Source: an uncultured Solobacterium sp. (lineage in GTDB: Bacteria; Bacillota_I; Bacilli_A; Erysipelotrichales; Erysipelotrichaceae). Taken from it: 10,628 nt of DNA. Below the pieces are notes generated by a model. It saw only the letters and a program-made list of their open reading frames with translations, had not been told where the DNA came from and did no database searches. The stretch lies in assembly GCA_905194705.1 (NCBI GenBank), contig CAJJTI010000057.1:1-10628 (forward strand), read 5' to 3'. Within the stretch, counting starts at the first letter, position 1; each line of letters opens with the position of its first letter. Positions 1 through 6,872 of the stretch are shown piece after piece. The position numbers and the translations under genes were made by a program.

Positions 1-1329
1 ATGAGCTATGATATAAGCACTTAATAAATCTCTTTGAACTATAATTTCTTCATCCAATTTAACCAGTCTATCTTTTAATTGTTTCTTTTTATAAGTTCCA
101 TCTATCGGATTGTATTGACTTGCCTTAACCTTAAAGGTATTTATTTTCTTTAATTCTAAATTTTTATATTTGAGTTTCCTATCAATAATTGATAACAGCA
201 TGCCTGGTGCTCTATTTTTTATTGTTTTGCCATATCTCTTTTTAGAATTGATTTTCCCATTTTTATTGATGGTAGTTTTCAAACTTCTTTTTTGCAAACC
301 TTTAAAGTTCATTTTTTCTACACGAATATCAGTACTTTTAGCTATTATTTGATTAGCCAGTATTTCATGAGATTGTTTTCTCTTAACAGACAGTTTGCGA
401 TATTCATCTTTCAGTTTTGCCTGAATCTTTATATAGTTTTTAGATTTATACCATTTATGTTTGCTCTTGGTTATAGTTCCGTCTTCATTATAGTTATATG
501 GATTGTTGGCTCTTCTAGATCTGTCCAGCTTGCGGGATAATACTCTAATTTTATGTTCATCTTCTTTACAATTTGGTGCTAGTTCTTTTAATTTAGCTTC
601 ATTACTACTTACAATAGCTATAGTACTTGTACCTATATCGATACCTTGTACTTTTGAACTTTCACCATATTGTCTATTTTTACTTGGTGGTGTTCCTTTA
701 AGAATGAGTTGAACAAACCATCTTCGTTTACCTCTTATTGTTTTGGAGTAGATTCTAACGTATTTAACTTTATCTAATAAAGCTGATTGAGCATAAATGT
801 CGTTTCTTTTAATTTTGAGTTTGTATTTATATTTGCCATAGCTGATTGATAAATCATCATCACAATAATGAAGTTTAGAAGTAGATGATTTTCCCTCTAT
901 TGAGAAGCTATCATATTTACTCTTAAAGTTAACTTTATCAGCTTGATGATATTTTAATTTCTCAATTGTCTTAAAAGCTCTTGTAGCTATTTTTTGACAT
1001 TCATGAGAACCTAACTTTTTATTAAAGTATTCATAAGCTTTTTTGACATATTCATGCATGCTGTATTCAGAATATCCATAACTTAAAGCTATATCATTTA
1101 ATTGTTTATTTAATTCCTTCTTATTATTGGAAGTCTTATATTCTATTAACAGTTCTTGATACTTTCTGTCATGAATTAGTTTATGATATCGTTTTAAGCA
1201 TTCGTTCAGGCAGTCATTGTAAACAGCTTTGGCTGTCTTTTCCAGTTTATCTAAAACACTAGAAGGATTATCATTATCAAAAGCTAATTCATATGCAATT
1301 ACATAAGTTGCTGTATTATATTTAGCCAT
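1..1329 (-). CDS. tnpB: TnpB-like RNA-guided nuclease / OrfB transposon protein (3' end off window)
   Basis: An open frame of 443 codons runs from ATG at 1329 to the left edge without a stop. AAGGAG lies 6 nt upstream of the start. It is a TnpB/OrfB-type protein with a RuvC-like fold: motif I is GIDIGTST with Asp231, motif II is RVEKMNFKGL with Glu338, and motif III is VQRDLLSAY with Asp434. The segment between motifs II and III, where typical TnpB has a four-cysteine zinc ribbon, instead reads KASQYNPIDGTYKKK and has no CxxC pair. This is therefore a divergent OrfB subgroup. TnpB proteins act as omegaRNA-guided DNA nucleases that help retain the element; whether this zinc-less subgroup does so is not known from the sequence. 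It starts 19 nt after tnpA and is probably co-transcribed with it. All three acidic residues are present, and only a short C-terminal tail should be missing. Confidence 0.88.
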   Translation of the reverse strand, partial: MAKYNTATYVIAYELAFDNDNPSSVLDKLEKTAKAVYNDCLNECLKRYHKLIHDRKYQELLIEYKTSNNKKELNKQLNDIALSYGYSEYSMHEYVKKAYEYFNKKLGSHECQKIATRAFKTIEKLKYHQADKVNFKSKYDSFSIEGKSSTSKLHYCDDDLSISYGKYKYKLKIKRNDIYAQSALLDKVKYVRIYSKTIRGKRRWFVQLILKGTPPSKNRQYGESSKVQGIDIGTSTIAIVSSNEAKLKELAPNCKEDEHKIRVLSRKLDRSRRANNPYNYNEDGTITKSKHKWYKSKNYIKIQAKLKDEYRKLSVKRKQSHEILANQIIAKSTDIRVEKMNFKGLQKRSLKTTINKNGKINSKKRYGKTIKNRAPGMLLSIIDRKLKYKNLELKKINTFKVKASQYNPIDGTYKKKQLKDRLVKLDEEIIVQRDLLSAYIIAH

Positions 1330-1348
1330 GACAATCTCCTTTTGCACC

Positions 1349-1750
1349 TTATTTAATTCTTTTCTGTTGGCTCTCTATATACTTTTTTATTGAATCTTCA
1401 CTAATATGACCAACAGAACAAGAAAAATAACTTCTAGTCCATAATGAAGGCATACTTGATTTTAGAAATGGAAACTCTTCTCTTAATATATGAGAACTTT
1501 TGCCTTTAAATTGCTTAACAACTTTATGAAGCATTAATCTAGGATCAAATTCTATAAACATATGTACATGGTCTGGCATAATTTCTAAAGCTTTAATTTC
1601 AACATCCATCTTATCTGCTTCATCATAAAATATTTCTTTTAAACGTTTTTCAACATTACCAGTTAATACAGGTTTCCTATACTTTGGAGAAAATATAATA
1701 TGAAACTGATTTTTATAAACTATTCCATTTTTATGTGTATATTCATTCAT
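1349..1750 (-). CDS. tnpA: IS200/IS605-family Y1 HUH transposase TnpA
   Basis: This is a 133-residue protein, the normal length for a single-domain IS200-type transposase. It works as a dimer on single-stranded DNA at the lagging strand, cutting next to the end hairpins through a 5'-phosphotyrosine link. The HUH metal-binding motif is His61-Val-His63 within MPDHVHMFIEF. The catalytic tyrosine is Tyr124 in the C-terminal helix (SIKKYIESQ), with the usual helper Gln128. The N-terminal KNQFHIIFSPKYRKPVL and the later WTRSYFSCSVGHIS are family hallmarks. The ATG is preceded by GAGGAT at 1762-1757. The gene appears intact, so the element could be active and could also act on related ends in trans. 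Confidence 0.95.
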   Translation of the reverse strand: MNEYTHKNGIVYKNQFHIIFSPKYRKPVLTGNVEKRLKEIFYDEADKMDVEIKALEIMPDHVHMFIEFDPRLMLHKVVKQFKGKSSHILREEFPFLKSSMPSLWTRSYFSCSVGHISEDSIKKYIESQQKRIK

Positions 1751-1768
1751 AGATTTATCCTCAATAAT

Positions 1769-1798
1769 ATTATACTACGCTCGATAGATAATTATTAA
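1769..1798 (-). promoter_or_regulatory. candidate promoter for tnpA-tnpB
   Basis: On the minus strand a perfect TATAAT lies at 1774-1769. TTAATA (4 of 6 to the -35 consensus) lies at 1798-1793 with an 18-nt spacer. It sits inside the element, between the left-end hairpin and tnpA. The -10 is good and the -35 is weak. Confidence 0.45.
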
Positions 1799-1836
1799 AA
1801 TATCTAACAAAAATATTTAAACAAAAAAGCGTTCAT

Positions 1837-1857
1837 CCCATCGACTAAAGTCATGGG
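1837..1857 (-). repeat. left-end hairpin of the IS608-like element
   Basis: This is an imperfect palindrome. The outer stem is CCCAT/ATGGG, the inner stem GACT/AGTC, with a two-base loop and a single unpaired base between the stems on one side. The GGGATGAACGC sequence at its 3' side (minus strand) recurs as GGATGAATGC beside the left end of the second element. The hairpin is what TnpA would recognise; it begins 18 nt inside the proposed tip. Confidence 0.85.
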
Positions 1858-1875
1858 CTTTCCGTCCTATTTCTT

Positions 1876-2083
1876 GTAACCAAACTACACCAGAACCCGG
1901 ACCGCCGTTTGTTAGAAATAATACTGGTCTATTTTCTCCACCAGAAACATATGAGAAAGTCGTAATTTCTGTACCATCTTCAAAAGTTCCTTTTTCAAAA
2001 GCAAAAGTATACTTTACATCTGAATCATTTAACTTGATTGAATCTTCTTGCGTTCTAATAGCTTCATATTCTTCGATTTCCAC
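1876..2083 (-). pseudogene. 5' part of an S10 serine-carboxypeptidase-like gene, split by the IS element
   Basis: The gene starts at GTG (2083), with AAAGGA 7 nt upstream and only 4 bp after the GTPase stop codon. About 69 residues remain. They end in FLTNGGPGSGVVWL, the conserved NGGPG segment of peptidase family S10, which forms the oxyanion-hole strand. Family members continue with WLH and a glycine-rich stretch. Here the frame passes through TTAC into element sequence and stops at 1817 after about 19 foreign residues. The catalytic Ser, Asp and His of S10 would all lie downstream, so this fragment cannot be active. The rest is expected beyond the left edge, on the far side of the element. 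The position suggests it was the last gene of the operon. Confidence 0.8.
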
Positions 2084-2087
2084 AGCC

Positions 2088-4571
2088 TTATCCTTTCGCT
2101 ACTAATTTAGTCAACTTTATTCTACTTTCTAATTCTCTTGCAGAAAGTCTCAACGCACCATGCGCTAATGCTGCATTTTGAATTAAGTTATCACTTGTCG
2201 CTACAACAATCGTATAATCTTTTCTTAGATCACTTGAAGCTTTTTCAATATAACTGTCTGCAGATTGTCCATATTTTGTATAAACAACTGTCATATCTCT
2301 ACCTTTCTTAAAGGTACTACCTGGATTATCTTTTACTTTATAGCCATCAAAGACAAGTATTACTCTAGATTTAATATAAGCCTGATAGTTGTAAATTATA
2401 TCAATAAGCATTTCTCTAGCTGTTGTAATATCTGTTTCACTTATCTCATTTAACTCATCCCACGAAAAGATCATGTTATAACCATCAATGATATAACATT
2501 GTGGTTTTAATGGTTCTGTCTTTCGTTGTTCTTCTTTGTTATCTTCTTTCTTTTTTACTACCTGCTTGTTAGTATTTTTATTATTTCCACCAGCAGATTC
2601 TAAAATATGTTTTAAATCTTTTTCTTCGATTTTTACTTTTTCATTTTGTTGTAGAACTGAATCAGACTTTTCTCTAATTTCAATATGCATTAAATCATCT
2701 GCTTCAAACCATGGCACAAAGTATCCTGAACCATGACTGCAGAAGACTGATCCTGAAGGATTTCTTAAATCACTGTCGGGATTGTAACGAGATTTTTCAG
2801 CCAGCTTTTCACTATCCTCACTCGGAAAATATTCTGTTTTTTGATAACTGTATCTTCCTCTACCTTTTGTATATGCTACAACATCATTTTGATAATTGAG
2901 TAGTAACCTGACAGGACCTTTTCCCGTAATTGTAATTGTTTCCAAACCTTCATCATTGAATTCTGTTGTACATTCTCTTTTTTCTAAATCAAATAGAGCA
3001 AAGGACAACTTATCTCTAGGTACAACGAGTGTAAAGAAATAGTATGGTTCAAGAAGAACGCTTTCCGCTTTCATTAAGCCTTGCCTTACGGCACGAATAC
3101 TCGCTTCTCTAAAGTCACCACTTTCTGTATGTTTAATATTTCCTCTACCTGCAAGTAATGTAATTTTTACATCTGTTAATAAAGAACCCGTCAATACACC
3201 ACGATGTCTAAATGATGATAATGCGGATAAAATCATTCTTTGCCATGCTAGAGATAATGAATCTCTTGTACATTCATTACTAATTACTATGCCACTACCA
3301 TGTGGTAAAGGATCTAAGCGAACATGTACTTCAGCATAATGACGAAGTGGTTCAAAGTGGCCTCGACCTATCACACTATTTCTGATTGTTTCTTTATAGA
3401 CAATTCTTCCTTCGGTAAAAGTTACATATATCCCACACGCCTGATATATTCTTTTCTGCAGAATCTCCATCTGCATTTCACCCATAATACGTATATGTAT
3501 CTTTTTTGTTAGAGGATTAATTGATAATTGCAGTTGTGGGTCTTCATTTGCTAACTTTTTGCAAGTTTCAGATAACTCTAAAACATTAGCTTCTTTCGGA
3601 TATACAAGTTCATAATCCATAACTGGATTTAGTAATGGTTTTTCATGATCTTTCTCATTACCAAGTCCCTGTCCTGCTTCAAAAGAAGATAACCCCTTTA
3701 ATGCACAGATATCTCCTGCAAATACTTCATCTTTTAACTCATATGTTAAACCGTTATAGATTCTAATCTGATCTACTTTTTCTTCACCGATTTTTGTTTT
3801 TACTTTTAATGATCCACCCGTTAATTTGATATGTGTTAACTTGGTGCCATCTTTATCTTCATCGACTTTATATACAATCGCACCAAATTCTTCTCCATAT
3901 TCTTTATCAATAGAACTGAAACAAATCGTATCTAAAAGCTCTTTAATTCCTTCTACTTTTAAAGCAGAACCAAAAATACATGGAAATACTTTTCTTTCAA
4001 ATACCGCTTCTTGGATATGTTCTAAAGAGATGCTGCTTGTATCAATATATTCATTCAACAAAGCATCTGAACACATGGCAATCTTTTCATCTGAATCTTC
4101 ATCTTGAAAATTAACACAATGTTCAGAAAAGTGCTTGTTCAGATCACTCATCAATTCTTCTTTTGTTAGATACGAAATATCCATCTTATTCACAAAAACA
4201 ATTGATGGAATATGATAATGTTCTAAACATTTCCAAATAGTTTCTGAGTGACTCTGTACACCATCTTGACCGTTAATTAATATCACAGCTAAATCTAAAG
4301 CCTGCAAACTTCTTTCCATTTCACTGGAGAAATCAACATGTCCTGGTGTATCAATCACATAGATATCCGTATCATTTATATGAAGATTCGCTTCCTTCGC
4401 GTAGATAGTGATACCATGATTTCTTTCTTCTTCATCATAGTCAAGAAAGGCATCACGATGATCTACGCGCCCTAGTTTTTTTATTTTGCCTGCTGTATAA
4501 AGCATTGCTTCGATGCATGTCGTTTTCCCAGCATCAACGTGGGCAAGTATACCAATAACTATTTTTTTCAT
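2088..4571 (-). CDS. TetM/EF-G-like translational GTPase fused to a C-terminal Rae1/YacP-type NYN endonuclease domain
   Basis: The product is an 827-residue cytoplasmic protein. The N-terminal GTPase has G1 AHVDAGKT (10-17), a G2 region around NHGIT (51-55), G3 DTPGHVDF (74-81, with the EF-G-type catalytic His78), G4 NKMD (128-131) and G5 GSALK (201-205). EF-G-like domains II-V follow to about residue 600, then a conserved NPSGSVFCSHGSG block. A charged linker runs from about 635 to 690. Residues 692-815 form a NYN/PIN domain: IIDGYNMI (Asp696, Asn699), VFDGY (Asp742), SADSYIE (Asp772), ATSDN (Asp794) and GALRLSARELE. These closely match B. subtilis Rae1 (YacP), which cuts mRNA in the ribosomal A site. 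True TetM has an SPVSTP loop at the tip of domain IV; here the region reads IKHTESGDFREAS, so tetracycline resistance should not be assumed. The start overlaps the upstream gene by 4 bp (ATGA) without a strong ribosome site, indicating coupled translation. Confidence 0.92.
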   Translation of the reverse strand: MKKIVIGILAHVDAGKTTCIEAMLYTAGKIKKLGRVDHRDAFLDYDEEERNHGITIYAKEANLHINDTDIYVIDTPGHVDFSSEMERSLQALDLAVILINGQDGVQSHSETIWKCLEHYHIPSIVFVNKMDISYLTKEELMSDLNKHFSEHCVNFQDEDSDEKIAMCSDALLNEYIDTSSISLEHIQEAVFERKVFPCIFGSALKVEGIKELLDTICFSSIDKEYGEEFGAIVYKVDEDKDGTKLTHIKLTGGSLKVKTKIGEEKVDQIRIYNGLTYELKDEVFAGDICALKGLSSFEAGQGLGNEKDHEKPLLNPVMDYELVYPKEANVLELSETCKKLANEDPQLQLSINPLTKKIHIRIMGEMQMEILQKRIYQACGIYVTFTEGRIVYKETIRNSVIGRGHFEPLRHYAEVHVRLDPLPHGSGIVISNECTRDSLSLAWQRMILSALSSFRHRGVLTGSLLTDVKITLLAGRGNIKHTESGDFREASIRAVRQGLMKAESVLLEPYYFFTLVVPRDKLSFALFDLEKRECTTEFNDEGLETITITGKGPVRLLLNYQNDVVAYTKGRGRYSYQKTEYFPSEDSEKLAEKSRYNPDSDLRNPSGSVFCSHGSGYFVPWFEADDLMHIEIREKSDSVLQQNEKVKIEEKDLKHILESAGGNNKNTNKQVVKKKEDNKEEQRKTEPLKPQCYIIDGYNMIFSWDELNEISETDITTAREMLIDIIYNYQAYIKSRVILVFDGYKVKDNPGSTFKKGRDMTVVYTKYGQSADSYIEKASSDLRKDYTIVVATSDNLIQNAALAHGALRLSARELESRIKLTKLVAKG

Positions 4572-5440
4572 TTTTTATTTTCTTTCATTTCATCTAATAG
4601 TTTTAATAATTCTTCCTTGCCACTTTGATATTCATGCATATCTAATTCCGGGAAAGCTTTCATTAAACGTACAACTGACTTCTTTCTCGTTTCAATATTT
4701 TCTCTTGTCTCACGAATTGTTCTTTCATATTGAACTTTCCTCAGAAGTAAATCATCTTTAACTTTTTCTTTAACTAATTCTCCCTGAACTTGTGACTCAC
4801 CTATCTTCTGGCTTGTCTTAAGGGCTTCTTCACCTACTCTTGTACTAATCGCATCACTTACAATTCTTAATGAAGCTTTAGCATCTTCAAGTTGTTTGAT
4901 TTGTTTATTCAAGCCAAGAATTGTTGATACCGTTACAATCAAATCAATAAAATATACAACAAATAACGCCGCAATTATCCACCATCCTATTTTTTCAGGA
5001 ATTAAATGAACTGAAAACTTTTCTACAAGAGGATGAATAACATGCATGATAAATACAACACCTATTCCCCAGATAATTGAAAATCTTAAACAGATATAAC
5101 CATGTAAATTGAACTTTTCTTTACTGTAATCCCACCATTTTGTATGGAATAACTTATCTAAAACCCAACCACCAAATAATTCAATTACTGTAGAAAATAC
5201 AGCACCTATCACAAAAAGAAATAAACCACTGGCTTCTTGTAAATTGCCTACATTAATATGATTAAAGAATAGTAATACCGCTACCATACCAAATCCATAA
5301 ATAGGACATACTGGGCCGTTCAAGAAACCTCTATTAACGATTTTTCCTTTCGTCACCGCCTGGAATATTACTTCAACAAGCCAACCAACAAAGGAATAAA
5401 TAATAAAGTATGAAGCTAATGCATAATAATCAATTACCAT
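4568..5440 (-). CDS. CmpB-type putative ABC-transporter membrane protein (PF06541-like) with coiled-coil tail
   Basis: The product is a 290-residue membrane protein. Hydrophobic segments lie at about 6-28, 48-62, 71-95, 115-138 and 151-176. Family-type motifs are RGFLNGPVCPIYGFG (37-51), KWWDYS (101-106) and NLHGYICLRFSIIWG (111-125). These fit the family annotated as putative ABC transporter type IV / CmpB, whose actual transport role is not established. Residues 178-290 form a long, charged, helical and probably cytoplasmic tail with coiled-coil character (for example TRETRENIETRKKSV-like heptads near 240-260). The gene starts 9 bp after alaX and ends with TGA overlapping the ATG of the GTPase-nuclease gene, so the two are translationally coupled. 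No ATPase partner is adjacent. A role as membrane anchor or sensor for the operon is possible but is only inference. Confidence 0.8.
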   Translation of the reverse strand: MVIDYYALASYFIIYSFVGWLVEVIFQAVTKGKIVNRGFLNGPVCPIYGFGMVAVLLFFNHINVGNLQEASGLFLFVIGAVFSTVIELFGGWVLDKLFHTKWWDYSKEKFNLHGYICLRFSIIWGIGVVFIMHVIHPLVEKFSVHLIPEKIGWWIIAALFVVYFIDLIVTVSTILGLNKQIKQLEDAKASLRIVSDAISTRVGEEALKTSQKIGESQVQGELVKEKVKDDLLLRKVQYERTIRETRENIETRKKSVVRLMKAFPELDMHEYQSGKEELLKLLDEMKENKK

Positions 5441-5449
5441 ATTTTTTAC

Positions 5450-6619
5450 CTACTTCCTTTCCTTTAATATATCTCCAATTATTTTTGATAAATTTTTAAT
5501 TTCAGTATTGATTGAACCTTGTGCGTAGTTATTTTTTCCGCCACCTTTACCATTTAAAAGTTGATTTATTTTCTTACTTACTTCCGTTACATTTTCATTT
5601 TTACTTGTTAGTAGATATAAATAACTATCTTCATCTTTTTTTGCAACAACACATACAATACTTGCTTTTTCACTTAACGCATTAGCATATTCTCTTATAC
5701 TTTGCATCGTAAAAGGATATTCAAGTATGTCATATAGATAATCATTTTCTTGTTTATTTAAAGCTCTTTCTTTCAAATATTGATTAGATAAATTAATAAA
5801 TTGTTTTTGAAGAGTTAATAATTGTTCATTTTGTTTTTCAACAGCTTTATATACCCCATCACTTTGAACAGAAAACATTTGATATAAAGCTGTATTTTGT
5901 TTCTGAATCATACAGTAATCTTTTAAAGCACGATTACCACATTTCATTTCAATACGTGTTCCAGTTTTATGTTTTTCAAAACTGAGAATTTTAATTAAAT
6001 TCACTTCTGCAGTAGTTTTTACATGTGTGCCACAACATGCACATATATCTACATCATCTATAGATATAATTCTAACTTTGCCAGACAATTCTTTCTTAGA
6101 ACGAAATTCAAGTTTTTCTAATTCTTGATTATCAGGATAACTTTCCACAACTGGTATATTTTGATGTATTGCATCATTGATTAAAAATTCAATTTTTTCA
6201 ATATCTTCTTCTTTTAATACACCATCATAATCTGCCTGTATTTTCTCTTCATCCATATGAAAACCAACATTTTCATATCCATATAATTTATGAATTGTTC
6301 CTGAAAGAATATGTTCTCCCGTATGATTTTGCATGTGATCAAATCTTCTATTCCAGTCAATTTTTAGATGGACATTTTCATTAATAATTAATGGTTTGTC
6401 CACATAATGCACAATTTCATCATTTTCTCGTTTTACATTAGTAACTTTTGCATCATTAATCATTCCTAAATCTGAAGACTGTCCACCACCCTCTGGATAA
6501 AAGATTGTTTCTTCTAATATTACTTTATATACATCTTTATCTTTTACACAGGATACTACTTTTGTATCACACTCTTTTAGATATGCATTTTTATAAAATA
6601 GTTCTTTTTCACTAAACAT
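5450..6619 (-). CDS. alanyl-tRNA editing protein, long AlaX type with DHHA1 domain
   Basis: This 389-residue soluble enzyme is homologous to the editing half of alanyl-tRNA synthetase. Such proteins hydrolyse Ser-tRNA(Ala) or Gly-tRNA(Ala) in trans and so prevent mistranslation. The N-terminal domain carries FYPEGGGQSSDLG (40-52). The zinc site is visible as HTGEH (His99, His103) plus CCGTH (Cys195 and His199, the usual CxxxH). The middle region, about 240-300, is helical. The C-terminal DHHA1 part ends in NGKGGGKNNYAQG (356-368), the glycine-rich motif used for tRNA-elbow contact. There is no aminoacylation domain, so it is not AlaRS. The ATG is preceded by AGGTGA at a spacing of 5 nt. It is the first gene of the minus-strand operon. 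Confidence 0.92.
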   Translation of the reverse strand: MFSEKELFYKNAYLKECDTKVVSCVKDKDVYKVILEETIFYPEGGGQSSDLGMINDAKVTNVKRENDEIVHYVDKPLIINENVHLKIDWNRRFDHMQNHTGEHILSGTIHKLYGYENVGFHMDEEKIQADYDGVLKEEDIEKIEFLINDAIHQNIPVVESYPDNQELEKLEFRSKKELSGKVRIISIDDVDICACCGTHVKTTAEVNLIKILSFEKHKTGTRIEMKCGNRALKDYCMIQKQNTALYQMFSVQSDGVYKAVEKQNEQLLTLQKQFINLSNQYLKERALNKQENDYLYDILEYPFTMQSIREYANALSEKASIVCVVAKKDEDSYLYLLTSKNENVTEVSKKINQLLNGKGGGKNNYAQGSINTEIKNLSKIIGDILKERK

Positions 6620-6633
6620 AATTTCACCTGATA

Positions 6634-6662
6634 TTTATACCTTTATGATAAGACATTTTTAA
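6634..6662 (-). promoter_or_regulatory. weak candidate promoter for the alaX operon
   Basis: On the minus strand TTAAAA (6662-6657) and TATAAA (6639-6634) are separated by exactly 17 nt. The predicted start of transcription would fall at or just before the ribosome site, leaving a very short leader. An upstream alternative -10 is TATCAT nearby. The 107 bp between alaX and the second element (6620-6726) contain nothing else recognisable. Confidence 0.3.
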
Positions 6663-6743
6663 CATAAATAGTTTTATGACGAAAATATTTTTACATTTTC
6701 TTACATCTATATACCTGTCTTTTTATAAACATCCAGCAAAAAA

Positions 6744-6765
6744 CCCACTACTCTCGAGTGATAGG
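6744..6765 (+). repeat. left-end hairpin of the tnpB-only element
   Basis: The core palindrome is ACTC-TC-GAGT (6750-6759), extended by T:G, A:T and two C:G pairs with two mismatches. It is followed by GGATGAATGC, nearly identical to the GGATGAACGC beside the left hairpin of the minus-strand element. It starts 17 nt inside the proposed tip. Confidence 0.7.
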
Positions 6766-6824
6766 ATGAATGCATTTAATAAACTAAAGTTTTACTGTAA
6801 ATGGCAAGCTTTAATGAATAATTC

Positions 6825-6866
6825 TATAATATATACATAGGATAATTCTGGTTCTATAGAAAGGAG
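6825..6866 (+). promoter_or_regulatory. candidate -10 box and ribosome site for tnpB
   Basis: A perfect TATAAT lies at 6825-6830, and AAGGAG at 6861-6866 is 6 nt before the ATG at 6873. The -35 region is poor (TGGCAA at 6802-6807, 17-nt spacer). Confidence 0.45.
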
Positions 6867-6872
6867 AAGCTT

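Larger units (their letters stand above)
1..1875 (-). mobile_element. IS200/IS605-family element (IS608-like), left end and most of body
   Basis: The element is read on the minus strand, with tnpA first and tnpB second. Its left tip is placed at 1875, directly 3' (minus strand) of TTAC at 1879-1876. The left-end hairpin lies at 1857-1837 and is immediately preceded by AAAG. From established knowledge, IS608 pairs a TTAC cleavage site with an AAAG guide at the hairpin foot, so this combination is a good match. The insertion falls inside an S10-peptidase-like gene, whose reading frame changes character exactly at this point. The right end, with its own hairpin and the second part of the target gene, lies outside the window to the left. 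This family leaves no target duplication, so none is expected. Confidence 0.85.

Noticed and set aside
170..712. Plus-strand short frames
   Set aside because: They are antisense to the minus-strand tnpB, which is continuous through the region with all catalytic motifs.
1817..2083. A genuine 88-residue small protein
   Set aside because: The N-terminal 69 residues are S10-peptidase-like, and the rest is transposon end sequence.
2088..4571. Tetracycline resistance gene (tetM/tetO)
   Set aside because: The GTPase is TetM-like, but the domain IV loop typical of resistance proteins (SPVSTP) is replaced, and a nuclease domain is added. Resistance cannot be claimed.
2265..4761. Several plus-strand frames of 60-93 residues
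   Set aside because: They are antisense shadows of the GTPase-nuclease and CmpB-like genes, with no ribosome sites or family features.
5450..6619. Fragment of alanyl-tRNA synthetase
   Set aside because: The protein has its own start, ribosome site and full AlaX-long architecture, and is not a truncated synthetase.
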